Below are positions 27,580-37,930 of a DNA stretch of 64,000 bases, piece by piece (position 1 is the stretch's first letter; each line of letters begins with the position of its first letter). The notes under the pieces were generated by a model. It saw nothing but the letters and a program-made list of their open reading frames with translations. It ran no database searches and had not been told where the DNA came from. The DNA comes from Oryzomonas sp. (lineage in GTDB: Bacteria; Desulfobacterota; Desulfuromonadia; Geobacterales; Pseudopelobacteraceae): the NCBI GenBank assembly GCA_031292255.1, contig JARLHN010000038.1, positions 1 to 64,000 on the forward strand. The letters run 5' to 3'. The translations under genes and the position numbers were made by a program.

Positions 27580-28380
27580 CTACATCATCAATTCGTCTTT
27601 AATCTCATCGATAATCGCCGAATCGATCAGTGCGGCGTCGTTGCCATAGGCAACCAGCAAGGCATTGGTGGCAACGGAGTTGATTTTACGCGGCACGCCG
27701 CCGGCCAATTCAAAGATTTTCTGGACGGCATCAGGGGCGAATAACCCGGGCATGCCGCCGGCCTTCTCAAGCCTGAAATCGAGATATTCCATGGTCTCTT
27801 CCAGCGAAAGCGGCTCAAGATGATAATTGAGGGCGATTCGCTGCCGCAGGGGTTCAAAACGGGACGAAGCCAGCATGGAACGTAATTCCGGCTGCCCCAT
27901 TACAATTACAGCCAGCAAATTGCGGTCATCCAACTGGAAATTGGTCAGCAGACGTATCTCGTCAAACACCTCCGCATCGGCGATCATCTGGGCTTCATCG
28001 ATCACGATGACCGGGCAGACCCCCTTCTGGTAGCTCTCAAAGACGACCGTATTAATCTGTTCCAACAGGCTGTCCTTCAGTGTTGCCGGGGCCTCGACGT
28101 CCAACAGGCGCGCCGTGGTTCGCAGGAATTCCAGCCCTGTCAGGCGGGGATTGACAATGAAACAGAAGCGGTAGCCATCCCCCGACCTGTCCATCAAAGC
28201 CCGCGAGAGCGTCGTCTTGCCGCAACCGATCTCACCGGTAAGAACGGCTATTTCCCGCTCTTCCAGCACAAACTCCAGACGTGCCAGGGCTTCTTCATGG
28301 CCTGGGCTGAGAAAAAGAAAATGCGGGTCAGGGGTCTTGCTGAACGGTTTTTCCCTGAATCCGAAGAAGGCTTTGTACAT
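27580..28380 (-). CDS. ExeA/GspA-like AAA ATPase in chemosensory operon
   Basis: A 266-residue AAA ATPase of the ExeA/GspA type, beginning MYKAFFGFREKPFSKTPDP. Walker A GEIGCGKTT, Walker B VIVIDEAQ and a sensor-like GQPELR are clear. Relatives help assemble secretion or type IV pilus machinery at the cell wall, but this one lacks the membrane and peptidoglycan-binding parts. It sits four bases after cheA and 16 bases before cheW, inside the chemosensory operon. That position suggests ATP-dependent assembly or positioning of the array or its target; this is inference. Confidence 0.85.
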   Translation of the reverse strand: MYKAFFGFREKPFSKTPDPHFLFLSPGHEEALARLEFVLEEREIAVLTGEIGCGKTTLSRALMDRSGDGYRFCFIVNPRLTGLEFLRTTARLLDVEAPATLKDSLLEQINTVVFESYQKGVCPVIVIDEAQMIADAEVFDEIRLLTNFQLDDRNLLAVIVMGQPELRSMLASSRFEPLRQRIALNYHLEPLSLEETMEYLDFRLEKAGGMPGLFAPDAVQKIFELAGGVPRKINSVATNALLVAYGNDAALIDSAIIDEIKDELMM

Positions 28381-28384
28381 GGCC

Positions 28385-30490
28385 TTAGCTCCCGGATCTC
28401 ATGGTATCGTTGATCATGCTGCCCACGTCCAGCACCAGGATTGTACGCTGGTCACCAAGGTCGGCTGCCCCGGCAATCCCCGGAAAACGCCTGAAGCCTT
28501 CTCCAAGGGACTTGATGACGATGTCCTGCTGGCCAATAAGTTCGTCAACCACGACACCCAACCGTTTTTCCGCGACACCGACCACAACGACATAGAACTC
28601 GTCGGGACGATTTGACGGGCGGCTCAGGCAGAGAAAATTCTCCAGTCGGAGGAGTGGCAACGTGTTATCCCGCAACTGTATGACTTCGCGTCGTTCCACT
28701 GTCTTGATCTCCCCGCCGGTCAAGATCAGCGATTCCAATACCGACGTCACCGGTAAGGCATAGGTCCTTCCGGCACAGGATATGATCAGGGACTTGATGA
28801 TGGCCAACGTAATCGGCAGGGTAATGACAAAGCGGGTGCCCAAGCCTTTTGTGGTCTCGATATCGACCATGCCCGAAATGGCGGCAATATTGTTTCTGAC
28901 CACGTCCATGCCGACGCCGCGCCCTGAGACCTCGCTGACCTGATCGTTTGTGGAGAAGCCGGGAAGAAAGATAAACTCAAGCGCCTCCTTGTCGGAAACG
29001 GCGCTCGGATTCTGCACCAGGCCTCTCTGCTGGGCACGATCCTTCACCTTTTCAACATCGATCCCGCCGCCGTCGTCCTCAACTTCGATAACGACATGGT
29101 TTCCCTTCTGATAGGAAGAAATCTTGATGACGCCCTTTTCATCCTTGCCCGCCGCCAGCCGCTTTTCCGGGCTCTCGATGCCGTGATCGATGGCATTGCG
29201 AATGATGTGCATCATCGGATCGGAGATGTCTTCCACGATCAGCTTGTCCAACTCCGTGTCTGCCCCGTAAAAGCGCAGTTCAACCTTTTTACCCTGCTCG
29301 CGGGAGATGGTGCGGACAATTCGGGACATCTTCTCATAGAGCTGACCCACGGGAATCATGCGGATATCCATGACCCCCTTCTGCAGGTCGGTCAACTTGC
29401 GTTCCAGCACCTTGGCAGACTTGCCCAGCTCAACGGCCATCTGGGAAAAGCGCTCGTTGCGCATCCGTTGCGCCAGGGCGGCGATAGAGGAATGGGCCAG
29501 GACAAGTTCACCCACGATATTCATCAATTCGTCGAGCTTGCCGATGTCCACACGGACCGTACGGCTGATGCTCTTGGCGGAAACGGGCGACGCCCCGACG
29601 GCAGGACTCTCCGGTACAGGGGTTTGCGCGGTTGGGGCTACAGGGAACTCAATCGGCTTTGGGCTCCCGGACCCGGCGCAGGCGGTACCCGGCGCATTCG
29701 CCGCAGCGGGTGGAGGCGTTTTTCCACCATCGTTCAAGAGCGCCAAGGTCACATTATCGTGCCGTATGGCCGGCGAAAATTCCTGGAATACCAAAGCGGA
29801 TCCGGCCAGGATGTCGAAATCAATGTTGGTCTCCGGGTTGCTGCTCATACAAGGCAGGATGCTGATGATTTCACCGCAGGCCTTGATCGCGTCCGAAATA
29901 CTTGCCAAGTCCTGGTCGAAGGTTGCCAGGTCGAGCGTCGCGTGGACACTATAGATATTCTTGCCTTTGGAGAGATTTTCCAGCAGGCGGTGCTCCTCAT
30001 ATTCCGTGAGGGATTTCATCACCTGCTCGGAAAGCCCCAACTTCTCCAGGGGCGAAGGGCCTGCGGCATCACGAGTCTGCACATCCAGGCAGGCGCTGAT
30101 TTTGGCCGCACATGACGAGATTTTCTCGTCAGCCAGATCACTTTCTCCCTCGGACAGGCTCCGCACCAGGGAAAGCAAAACATCGTGGGATTCAAACAAT
30201 ACCGCGATCACTCCGGTGTCGAGCCTGAGCTTGCCGAGCCGAAGCCTATCCAGAAGATTTTCCATGTTGTGGGACAATTCGGACACACCCGCGAATCCGA
30301 ACATGCCTGCCAAACCTTTCAGAGAGTGAGCCCCCCGGAAGATGGAATTCAGCAGGTCGGGATTGATATCCCCATTGTCGGCCAAATCGGCAAGATCAGC
30401 CAGTTCGGAACCGAGGTGTTCGACAATCTCCTCGGCTTCGGCCAGAAAATCCCGTAATGCTTTGTTCAAAAGCGGATTATCGTCAGTCAT
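28385..30490 (-). CDS. cheA: chemotaxis histidine kinase CheA
   Basis: A 701-residue kinase. The phosphotransfer domain carries His55 in RGAHSLKGLAGMFG. A spacer with an Ala/Pro-rich linker (about 240-300) replaces the usual P2 domain. The dimerisation region, the ATPase domain (HIIRNAIDHGIE, DDGGGID, GRGVGMDVV) and a C-terminal CheW-like domain follow. It autophosphorylates in response to receptors and passes phosphate to CheY and CheB. The absence of an obvious CheY-docking P2 domain suggests direct transfer. It is the third gene of the operon. Confidence 0.95.
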   Translation of the reverse strand: MTDDNPLLNKALRDFLAEAEEIVEHLGSELADLADLADNGDINPDLLNSIFRGAHSLKGLAGMFGFAGVSELSHNMENLLDRLRLGKLRLDTGVIAVLFESHDVLLSLVRSLSEGESDLADEKISSCAAKISACLDVQTRDAAGPSPLEKLGLSEQVMKSLTEYEEHRLLENLSKGKNIYSVHATLDLATFDQDLASISDAIKACGEIISILPCMSSNPETNIDFDILAGSALVFQEFSPAIRHDNVTLALLNDGGKTPPPAAANAPGTACAGSGSPKPIEFPVAPTAQTPVPESPAVGASPVSAKSISRTVRVDIGKLDELMNIVGELVLAHSSIAALAQRMRNERFSQMAVELGKSAKVLERKLTDLQKGVMDIRMIPVGQLYEKMSRIVRTISREQGKKVELRFYGADTELDKLIVEDISDPMMHIIRNAIDHGIESPEKRLAAGKDEKGVIKISSYQKGNHVVIEVEDDGGGIDVEKVKDRAQQRGLVQNPSAVSDKEALEFIFLPGFSTNDQVSEVSGRGVGMDVVRNNIAAISGMVDIETTKGLGTRFVITLPITLAIIKSLIISCAGRTYALPVTSVLESLILTGGEIKTVERREVIQLRDNTLPLLRLENFLCLSRPSNRPDEFYVVVVGVAEKRLGVVVDELIGQQDIVIKSLGEGFRRFPGIAGAADLGDQRTILVLDVGSMINDTMRSGS

Positions 30491-30515
30491 GGAGGCGGTC
30501 CATCATCCCTGGCAA

Positions 30516-30890
30516 TCAGTCAAGATACTTGACGATGATATTCTTCAAATCAGAGCAATTAAACGGTTTGACGATATACTCATTGGCGCCGAGCAATCTC
30601 CCTTTTTCAATATCGCTCTGGCTTCCTTCGGTGGAAAGGATAATGACCGGAATGTACTGGTAATTTGGATTATTGCGCAGATAGCTGATCAGTTCGAGGC
30701 CGTTGATGTCAGGCATGTTGATATCCGTGAAAATCAGATCCACATGTTCCCGCGGCAGAAGACGCAAGGCATCGAAACCATTGGCAGCCTCAACGATACG
30801 AAAATTGCCAAGGGATTCGATGATGGACACCAGCATGGCCCGTAAGGCCGTAGAATCATCCGTTATAAGTATTGTCTTTCTGTTCACCAT
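30516..30890 (-). CDS. CheY-like single-domain response regulator
   Basis: A 124-residue receiver domain with the acidic pair in ITDDSTAL, phosphoacceptor Asp in IFTDINMPD, the switch Thr/Ser in ILSTEG and Lys in IVKPF. No output domain is present, so it acts by protein contact in the manner of CheY. The ATG at 30890 has AGGTG upstream; the frame extends seven codons further but those lack a ribosome site. It lies 25 bases before cheA, its likely phosphodonor. Confidence 0.9.
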   Translation of the reverse strand: MVNRKTILITDDSTALRAMLVSIIESLGNFRIVEAANGFDALRLLPREHVDLIFTDINMPDINGLELISYLRNNPNYQYIPVIILSTEGSQSDIEKGRLLGANEYIVKPFNCSDLKNIIVKYLD

Positions 30891-30976
30891 GCACCTATTT
30901 ATACACAACATCGCAGTTCAGCACTGACCAGTGTTGGTCACCGGAAGGTTTCAACATCACTTTTGTCCCCATCATC

Positions 30977-32038
30977 TCAAACGGCTGCACCCGCTTCCAA
31001 ATGCCGCAGTTCGGTCAGAAGCGACGGCAGAAAAGCCCGCAGCTTTTCAGATGAAGAACAGTCGGCACGGTGAGGTTTCATCACACAGTTGTAGCCCATG
31101 TCGCCGACCTTCTTTTCTGCGTCCGAATGATGGTAGTCGGTCATCACGAGAATTGGGATGCCCTTGAAATTGTTGTGAAGGAGTTCCAGCAATTCAATCC
31201 CGCCAAGAACACCGGAACCGTCCATCCTGGGCATAATCAGATCCACGAGGAGAGTTGGATACCGCCCGGCGCGATAGAGGTTGTCAACCAAGATCAGCGT
31301 GTCTTCGCTGCTGGTCATGGTGTGGACCTCGTAGCCGTTATCCCGCAACATCTCCGACAGGGCCTGTAATGTCGTGCCATCATCATCAACGATCACCAAC
31401 GGACGGCTGACCGCCTTTTCAGGTGCACAGGCCGGCGTCGTTACCTCATCGGAGAGGTCAAAGGTAATTTCCACTTCATTGGTTTCGCCACTGCCGTCAC
31501 AGAAGTGGTCCGTTTCAGGGTTGGCGCGGCTTTCGCCGGCGACCCGCTCCCCTTCCATTGCCAAAAACTGCGGATTAAGCCCTTTGGGAAGCACAAACTG
31601 CAACGGATCGACAATGCCGCCACCTATGGCCTCAATATCTCCCTGTGCTTCAAAGTCGAACGTACCTTCAATCCAGGCAAACAGTGACAATACAATCTGT
31701 TCGATCTGCTCGCGGACCACCACTTCTATGGTCTCGGGGGCTACGGCGAAACGTTTGGCCAGAATTTCCCCCAACTGCTCGCAACGCCCCCTTTCCTGCT
31801 GAAGCGCCAGGGCCTTGCCGAGAGTATCCCGATCAATGACGCCTTTCTGGATGAGTACGTCCTCCAGGCCCATCCGCGAGGCGGAGGAAAGCGCCTTGAC
31901 CACCAGGCCCTGCTTGAAGACGATCGTTCCTTCACGCCCCCTGCTGTAAAGGGAAAGCACACCGGTCTTCCGGCTCAGGCAGATCAGCTGAAGGATCTCC
32001 CCCAGCCCAAGTTCTTCAAGGTTTCCGATAAGACTCAT
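30977..32038 (-). CDS. DUF4388 (PATAN) domain plus response-regulator receiver
   Basis: A 353-residue protein and the first gene of the chemosensory operon. The N-terminal DUF4388/PATAN domain begins MSLIGNLEELGLGEILQL, with a helical domain to about residue 140. An acidic linker leads to a receiver domain (about 213-345) with DDDG, LLVDLIMPRMDG and VMKPH. The receiver lies at the C-terminus, the reverse of most regulators. PATAN proteins often act in motility and gliding signalling; the target is unknown. The promoter TTTACA/TACAAT lies about 50 bases upstream. Confidence 0.85.
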   Translation of the reverse strand: MSLIGNLEELGLGEILQLICLSRKTGVLSLYSRGREGTIVFKQGLVVKALSSASRMGLEDVLIQKGVIDRDTLGKALALQQERGRCEQLGEILAKRFAVAPETIEVVVREQIEQIVLSLFAWIEGTFDFEAQGDIEAIGGGIVDPLQFVLPKGLNPQFLAMEGERVAGESRANPETDHFCDGSGETNEVEITFDLSDEVTTPACAPEKAVSRPLVIVDDDGTTLQALSEMLRDNGYEVHTMTSSEDTLILVDNLYRAGRYPTLLVDLIMPRMDGSGVLGGIELLELLHNNFKGIPILVMTDYHHSDAEKKVGDMGYNCVMKPHRADCSSSEKLRAFLPSLLTELRHLEAGAAV

Positions 32039-32087
32039 ACGGAACAGCCCCTGCCTGTGCGAAAAAATGGGTAAGAAAATCGGTCAA

Positions 32088-32117
32088 ATTGTAAACTATC
32101 AACATTGGCAATGTAAA
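32088..32117 (-). promoter_or_regulatory. probable sigma-70 promoter of the chemosensory operon
   Basis: On the minus strand TTTACA is followed after 18 bases by TACAAT, five of six matches to the -10 consensus. The -10 lies about 50 bases before the DUF4388 gene and the -35 abuts the end of der. It was found by eye. Confidence 0.5.
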
Positions 32118-32133
32118 GACATTATCCTTTACG

Positions 32134-33480
32134 TTAGCGCCTGGCAAAGGGATGGCGGGAAGCCCCGTTTTTATCGCGTCCCCTGAAAATGAGCCGTATC
32201 GGCACACCATCGAAACCAAAGGCCTCCCTGAACCGGTTGACCAGATAACGCTCATAGGAAAAATGTATGCTTTCCGGTTGGTTGGTAAAGATCACAAAGG
32301 ACGGCGGACGGGTTCCGACCTGGGTGGCAAAGTAGAACTTTACGCGGCGGCCGTGGGCCAGGGGTGCATGGTGAGCATCCGTGGCCTCGGAAAAGACACG
32401 GTTGAGATCCGATGTCGTCACCCGGTGTATATACTGCCCCATGACATCATCCACGGTGGTCATTATTTTGCCGATGCGCTGGCCGGTCTTGGCGGATACG
32501 AAGACGATCGGCGCGTACGCCAGGTACTTGAAGCCGGTCCTGACCTTGTCCACGTAGACGCCCAGGGTGCTGTTGTCCTTTTCCAGGGTATCCCACTTGT
32601 TGACCACAAAGACACATCCCCTGCCAGCCTCGTGCACATAACCGGCAATGCGCTCATCCTGCTCCGTCACACCCTCTTCAGCGTCAAGGACAACCAGGAC
32701 GACGTCGGCCCGCTCGATGCTGCGCAGGGAGTCCACCACACTGTATTTCTCCAGCTTTTCCGTGGTCTTGCCCTTGCGACGGATACCGGCGGTATCGATC
32801 AAGAGGTAGGATTTCTTGTTGCAGGTAAAGAGGGTGTCCACCGAATCGCGGGTCGTACCGGCCATTGGATTGGCCACCATCCGCTCGAAGCCGAGCAGGC
32901 GGTTGACCAGGGAAGATTTGCCCACGTTGGGACGCCCCACCACGGCGATCCGGGTGATCTCGTCGTCGGGCACGCCGGTATCCGCCGGAGGAAATACCTC
33001 CAGCAGCTCCTCCATCAGGTCGATAACGCCGCGATTATGTTCGGCCGATATGGTGTGGAGATGTTCCACGCCCAGGGAATAAAATTCGGCCGACTCATTC
33101 TCTAGCTTTTCGCCGTCCACCTTGTTGATTACATAGAAGACCGGTTTCGTCACGCGGCGCAGCATCTCGGCCACTTCCACATCAGCCGGGGTCAGGCCGC
33201 TCCTGGCATCCATCAGGAAGATGATGACGTCGGCCTCCTCCATTGCCAGGCGGGATTGTTCTCGCATCTGCTGCAACAAACGATCCTCGGTCACCGGTTC
33301 GAATCCGCCGGTGTCGATCAGGATGAACGGTTTTTCAAAGCGGTTGATTGCGGCGTAGTTGCGGTCGCGGGTCACGCCGGGCGTATCGTCGACGATGGCG
33401 CGGCGATGTCCCAACAGGCGGTTGAACAGGGTCGATTTGCCCACGTTGGGGCGGCCGACTATGGCTACAATTGGTTTCAT
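32134..33480 (-). CDS. der: ribosome-associated GTPase Der (EngA)
   Basis: A 448-residue protein with two tandem GTPase domains, each starting with a G1 motif GRPNVGKS (near residues 8 and 182), with DTGGF and DTAGI as G3 motifs and NKVD and NKWD as G4 motifs. A C-terminal KH-like domain follows. Der is essential for assembly of the 50S ribosomal subunit. The ATG overlaps the era stop by four bases, giving an era-der pair of ribosome GTPases. Confidence 0.97.
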   Translation of the reverse strand: MKPIVAIVGRPNVGKSTLFNRLLGHRRAIVDDTPGVTRDRNYAAINRFEKPFILIDTGGFEPVTEDRLLQQMREQSRLAMEEADVIIFLMDARSGLTPADVEVAEMLRRVTKPVFYVINKVDGEKLENESAEFYSLGVEHLHTISAEHNRGVIDLMEELLEVFPPADTGVPDDEITRIAVVGRPNVGKSSLVNRLLGFERMVANPMAGTTRDSVDTLFTCNKKSYLLIDTAGIRRKGKTTEKLEKYSVVDSLRSIERADVVLVVLDAEEGVTEQDERIAGYVHEAGRGCVFVVNKWDTLEKDNSTLGVYVDKVRTGFKYLAYAPIVFVSAKTGQRIGKIMTTVDDVMGQYIHRVTTSDLNRVFSEATDAHHAPLAHGRRVKFYFATQVGTRPPSFVIFTNQPESIHFSYERYLVNRFREAFGFDGVPIRLIFRGRDKNGASRHPFARR

Positions 33481-34367
33481 TCGTATCCCAACTCTCTCAG
33501 AACGGCAGTCCGTTCGGTCCAGCGCTCCTGCACCTTGACGAACAGTTCCAGATACACTTTGGTTCCCAGCAGGCGTTCAATATCACCCCGGGCCGCTTGA
33601 CCTATCTTTTTGAGCATCGCCCCTTTTTTGCCGATCACGATGCCCTTCTGCCCTTCCCGCTCCACCAGGATGGTGGCGCTGATGGCGACCAGACCATTCT
33701 CCCGTTCCTTGAAGGAATCGATCATAACCGCCGTAGCATAGGGCACTTCCTCACCAGTCAGACGAAACACCTTTTCACGCACCAGTTCGGCGCAGATGAC
33801 CTTTTCCGGTTGATCGGTAAGGATATCGTCGGGAAAATAGGCCACCCCTTCGGGGAGGCGTTCGCGAATCACCGCCACCAGGCGCTCGACGTTGTAGCCG
33901 GCCTGGGCCGAGATCGGCACCACCTCGGCAAAGGGATGGAGGCGCGAGATACCGGCGATCAACTCCAGAAGCCGGTCCTTCGGTTCAACCAGGTCAACCT
34001 TGTTCAAAACCAGGAAAACCGGGGCCCCGGCCTTGGCGGCCACCTGCCGCACAAAGACGTCATCCCGCGGCGCCGTGGCATCCACCACGAGCAAGAGCAG
34101 GTCTATGCCCGAAATGGCCCCATAGGCGGCATCCACCATTGCCCGGTTCATGCGGCTTCTGGCGGCATGGATGCCGGGCGTGTCCACGAACACGATCTGG
34201 CTCGCGCCATCGGATAATATACCGCGGATAACGGTGCGGGTTGTTTGCGGTTTATCCGAAACCGCCACGATCTTCTCCCCGAGGATGCGGTTCAACAGCG
34301 TGGACTTGCCCACGTTCGGGCGGCCGACAATGGAGACAAAACCAGATTTAAAGTTTTCATTTTTCAT
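33477..34367 (-). CDS. era: GTPase Era
   Basis: A 296-residue GTPase for 30S maturation. The G1 motif GRPNVGKST is near residue 15, G3 is DTPGI and G4 is NKVD. The C-terminal KH domain contains [16 protein letters not shown], which binds the 3' end of 16S rRNA. The ATG at 34367 gives a normal N-terminus, but a GTG at 34409, overlapping the glnS end, is an alternative with AAGGAT close upstream. It is followed by der with a four-base overlap. Confidence 0.95.
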   Translation of the reverse strand: MKNENFKSGFVSIVGRPNVGKSTLLNRILGEKIVAVSDKPQTTRTVIRGILSDGASQIVFVDTPGIHAARSRMNRAMVDAAYGAISGIDLLLLVVDATAPRDDVFVRQVAAKAGAPVFLVLNKVDLVEPKDRLLELIAGISRLHPFAEVVPISAQAGYNVERLVAVIRERLPEGVAYFPDDILTDQPEKVICAELVREKVFRLTGEEVPYATAVMIDSFKERENGLVAISATILVEREGQKGIVIGKKGAMLKKIGQAARGDIERLLGTKVYLELFVKVQERWTERTAVLRELGYE

Positions 34368-34393
34368 AGAGTTGGATTGTATTCCTTCATGTT

Positions 34394-36070
34394 TCACTTT
34401 TTGGTCCACGTATCCTTGAGGGTTACGATCCGGTTGAATATCGGTTTTCCCGGTTTGGAATCCACGGGGTCCAGGCGGAAATACCCCTGTCGTTCAAACT
34501 GGAAACGGGTTTCAGGGTCAACATCGGCCAGGCCGGCCTCAAGCTTGGCAGCCCCAATGATCTGAACGGAGAGGGGATTGAGGAACTGCTTGTAGTCGGC
34601 CCCGCCCCGGTCGGGATTCGGATCGCTGAAGAGGCGGTCGATCAGGCGCACCTCGGCATCGATGGCATGGGCTTGGGATACCCAGTGGATGGTGCCCTTG
34701 ATCTTCCTGCCGTCGGTCGCCGAACCACCCTTTGATGCCGGATCGTACTCGCAATGCACCTCAACGACAACACCGTTCTCATCCTTTACCACGCCGGTGC
34801 AGCGTGCGATATAGGCGTAACGCAGGCGCACCTCGGAGCCGGGGGTCATGCGGAAGAACCCTTTGGGCGGCTCTTCCATGAAGTCATCCTGCTCGATGAA
34901 CAGCTCGCGGGAAAAGGTCACCGTATGGCTTCCCATCTCAGGTTTCTGGGGATGATTGGCTGCCTCGAACTCCTCCGTCCGCCCTTCGGGGTAATTGTCA
35001 ATTACGACCTTGAGCGGTTTCAGTACCGCCATGACGCGTGGCGCACGCTCGTTAAGATCGGCTCGGACGCACTCTTCCAGAATGGACATATCGATCCAGG
35101 AATCGCTGCGACCTACCCCGATCATTTCACAGAAGGCCCGTACCGCCTCGGGAGTATAGCCGCGCCGCCTGATGCCCATCAAGGTCGGCATGCGCGGATC
35201 ATCCCAGCCGCTAACGATCCCAAGGTTGACCAGTTCATGGAGCTTGCGCTTGCTCATGACCGCATAGGTCAGGTTGAGCCGCGCAAATTCGTACTGCCGC
35301 GGACGGCTCGGCACCGGCAGATTGTCCAGGAACCACTCGTACAACGGCTTGTGATCCTCAAACTCCAGAGTGCAGATGGAATGGGTGATACCTTCAATGG
35401 CATCCGACTGGCCATGGGCAAAATCGTACATGGGATAGACGCACCAAGCGTCGCCCACGTGGGGATGAACGGCGTGAATGATACGGTACAGGACCGGATC
35501 GCGCAGATTGATGTTGGGAGCTGCCATGTCGATCTTCGCCCTCAGCACCTTGGCTCCATCGGAAAACTCGCCGGCCCGCATGCGGCGGAACAGGTCAAGA
35601 TTCTCGTCAATGGAACGGTTGCGCCAGGGGCTTTCCTTGCCCGGCTCGGTCAGGGTGCCGCGATAGGCACGCATCTCATCGGCGGAAAGATCCTCCACAT
35701 AGGCCTTGTCCTGCCGTATCAGGTACTCAGCCCATTGATAGAGCTGCTCGAAATATTCCGAGGCATAATAGATGTGCGTGCCCCAGTCAAATCCGAGCCA
35801 GCGGACGCTCTCCTTGATGGAGTCGATGTACTCCATCTCCTCCTTGACAGGATTGGTGTCGTCGAAGCGCAGATGACAGCGGCCGCCGAAGTCCCGCGCC
35901 AGCCCGAAGTTGAGGCAGATGGACTTGGCATGGCCGATATGCAGATAGCCATTCGGTTCCGGCGGGAAACGGGTGACAATGGACGTGCGTTTGCCGCTTT
36001 TCAGGTCGTCGTCGATAATGGTGCGCAGGAAATTGTTGGATACCGGTGCCGGTGTCGATTCGGTGACCAT
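34394..36070 (-). CDS. glnS: glutaminyl-tRNA synthetase
   Basis: A 558-residue class I synthetase that charges tRNA-Gln directly. The nucleotide-binding motif [11 protein letters not shown] lies near residue 42 and the second signature appears as VMSKRKL. The C-terminal anticodon-binding beta-barrels are present, with [11 protein letters not shown]. Presence of GlnRS means the cell need not rely on the GatCAB amidation route for Gln-tRNA, though it may have both. It begins about 300 bases after miaB, with a GC-rich repeat between. Confidence 0.96.
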   Translation of the reverse strand: MVTESTPAPVSNNFLRTIIDDDLKSGKRTSIVTRFPPEPNGYLHIGHAKSICLNFGLARDFGGRCHLRFDDTNPVKEEMEYIDSIKESVRWLGFDWGTHIYYASEYFEQLYQWAEYLIRQDKAYVEDLSADEMRAYRGTLTEPGKESPWRNRSIDENLDLFRRMRAGEFSDGAKVLRAKIDMAAPNINLRDPVLYRIIHAVHPHVGDAWCVYPMYDFAHGQSDAIEGITHSICTLEFEDHKPLYEWFLDNLPVPSRPRQYEFARLNLTYAVMSKRKLHELVNLGIVSGWDDPRMPTLMGIRRRGYTPEAVRAFCEMIGVGRSDSWIDMSILEECVRADLNERAPRVMAVLKPLKVVIDNYPEGRTEEFEAANHPQKPEMGSHTVTFSRELFIEQDDFMEEPPKGFFRMTPGSEVRLRYAYIARCTGVVKDENGVVVEVHCEYDPASKGGSATDGRKIKGTIHWVSQAHAIDAEVRLIDRLFSDPNPDRGGADYKQFLNPLSVQIIGAAKLEAGLADVDPETRFQFERQGYFRLDPVDSKPGKPIFNRIVTLKDTWTKK

Positions 36071-36189
36071 GATTGCCTCTCTTCATTCAAACAATTAACT
36101 TCTGCCGCTGAGACACAGAGAAATTCAAAGGCAGACCCCAAATATGTTCCTCTCTTCAGCGGACCTCTAAGGCCTGAAGAGGGAGGTAA

Positions 36190-36312
36190 GGGAGGGGGAT
36201 CAACCACCCCCCTGCCCCCCTCCTTATCAAGGAGGGGGAAGAACTGGGCGTTTTCCTCCCCTCCTAGTTTAGGAGGACCCTCTGGGGCCTGAAGGGCTGG
36301 GGGTGGCAGCCG
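36190..36312 (-). repeat. GC-rich intergenic repeat (CCCCTCC family), copy B
   Basis: Between miaB and glnS the order cccccctgcccccctcctta, then tcaaggaggggg, ctcctagtttaggagga and gggggtggcagcc repeats that of 22236-22335. The outer part of the gap (36071-36189 and 36313-36366) shows no gene, only short echoes such as gagacacagag and tctccgtggctccgtggc. Confidence 0.75.
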
Positions 36313-36366
36313 TCCACAGTTCATGGTTTTTCTCAGTGTCTCCGTGGCTCCGTGGCGGATATATGA

Positions 36367-37692
36367 TTACGGGTTTTGCTGCAACTCCCCCAACAACGAG
36401 TTTTGATAGGCCGCCACAATGCGAACCGTGACAAAGCTCCCGATCAAGGCGTGGTCGCCGGGGAAATTGACGATCCGGCCGCTGTCCGCCCTGCCGGAAA
36501 TCTGGCCGGGACGTTTTCCCTCCCCTTCCACCATAACCGCCTGGACGGTGCCGACATACGACTTGTTGATCTCCATGGTAATGCGTCTTTGCAACCCTAA
36601 CAGGCGTTCCAGGCGTTCTACCTTTTGCTCTCGGGAGAGTTCTTCAGGCAGTCCCGCAGCCCTGGTGCCGGGGCGCGACGAATACACAAACAAAAAAAGA
36701 TCGGCATAGCGAACCTCTTCCATCAGGCTCAGGGTCTGCCCGAAATCCTCCTCGCTCTCTCCGGGGAAGCCCACGATCATGTCACCGGTGATGGCGATGC
36801 CGGGCCGGGCCGCGTTGAGGGCGCGAATCTTGTCCAGATACGTGGCGCAGGAATAACTGCGGTTCATGCGGGACAGCACCGCATCGCTGCCTGACTGCGC
36901 CGGCAGGTGGATTTGACCGCAGAGCTTGGGCAGATCCGCAAAACATGCTATCAATTCATCGGACATGTCCTTGGGATGGGAGGTGGTAAAACGGATGCGA
37001 CGAATCCCCTCCACTTCGGCAACCAACCTGATCAGCTGGGCGAAACCCGGCTCGTCGGCGGATTTCAGGCCATAGGAATTGACATTCTGGCCGAGCAGTA
37101 CGACCTCCTGAACGCCGTCGCTGGCGAGCCGCCTGACTTCGTCAAGGATGTCGGCCGAGCGTCGGCTGATTTCGCGGCCCCGTACATACGGCACAATGCA
37201 GTAGGAACAATAATTGTCGCACCCCTGCATGACGGTCACGAAACGGCTTAAACGGCTGGAGCCCTTGACCGGTGGAAACAGATCGAGGCGCTGATCGTTA
37301 TCGATAAAGGCCGTCTCACAGCGGCGCTCGCCGTTTTCCGCACCACGCACCATGTCGGGAAGCAGGTGCAGGTTGTGGGTGCCAAAAACCAAGTCCAGCC
37401 AAGGGAATTTCAGCAGCAGGTGGTCACCTTCCTGCTGGGCCACACAGCCGCCGACTCCGAGGATGAGGCTGTTTTTCGCCTTTTTCAGGCTGCGGAGATG
37501 GCTGAGACGTTTGTAGACCTTTTCCTCCGCCCCTCCCCGGACACTGCAGGTATTGAGCAGGATCATGTCCGCATCCGTCGGCGTGGCGGTCGGTGTATAT
37601 CCCAAATCGGCCAGCATGGTGACAATCCGTTCGGAATCATTCACATTCATCTGGCAACCGAAGGTTTCAATAAAGAGATATTTCTCATTCAT
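36367..37692 (-). CDS. miaB: tRNA-2-methylthio-N6-dimethylallyladenosine synthase MiaB
   Basis: A 441-residue radical-SAM methylthiotransferase. The N-terminal UPF0004 domain has FGCQMNVNDSE. The radical SAM cluster is the CxxxCxxC in GCDNYCSYCIVPYVRGRE, and a C-terminal TRAM domain ends the protein. It adds a methylthio group to i6A37 of several tRNAs. The ATG at 37692 gives the family N-terminus MNEKYLFIETFG; a TTG eight codons earlier has a better ribosome site (AGGTG) and may be the true start. The 238 bases upstream of it show no gene. Confidence 0.94.
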   Translation of the reverse strand: MNEKYLFIETFGCQMNVNDSERIVTMLADLGYTPTATPTDADMILLNTCSVRGGAEEKVYKRLSHLRSLKKAKNSLILGVGGCVAQQEGDHLLLKFPWLDLVFGTHNLHLLPDMVRGAENGERRCETAFIDNDQRLDLFPPVKGSSRLSRFVTVMQGCDNYCSYCIVPYVRGREISRRSADILDEVRRLASDGVQEVVLLGQNVNSYGLKSADEPGFAQLIRLVAEVEGIRRIRFTTSHPKDMSDELIACFADLPKLCGQIHLPAQSGSDAVLSRMNRSYSCATYLDKIRALNAARPGIAITGDMIVGFPGESEEDFGQTLSLMEEVRYADLFLFVYSSRPGTRAAGLPEELSREQKVERLERLLGLQRRITMEINKSYVGTVQAVMVEGEGKRPGQISGRADSGRIVNFPGDHALIGSFVTVRIVAAYQNSLLGELQQNP

Positions 37693-37930
37693 GGCAAAGT
37701 TATTATTTATACGCAATTAACACCTGTAAAGTCAATTAAATTGGGAAATTGTCGTTGTTTAACACCTGGGTCGGGCTGGAAAAATCAACGCCTGTTCAAC
37801 AGCACCATCCGGACACTGGTGAGATGCCTGGAATTGAAGGACACCTATACATTCAGGTTAAACCCAGATATTCCAGTTGGCGGAGCAAAGCTCCTGCACG
37901 TGCCCTAAGGGAAAATCCGGGTTAAAGACT

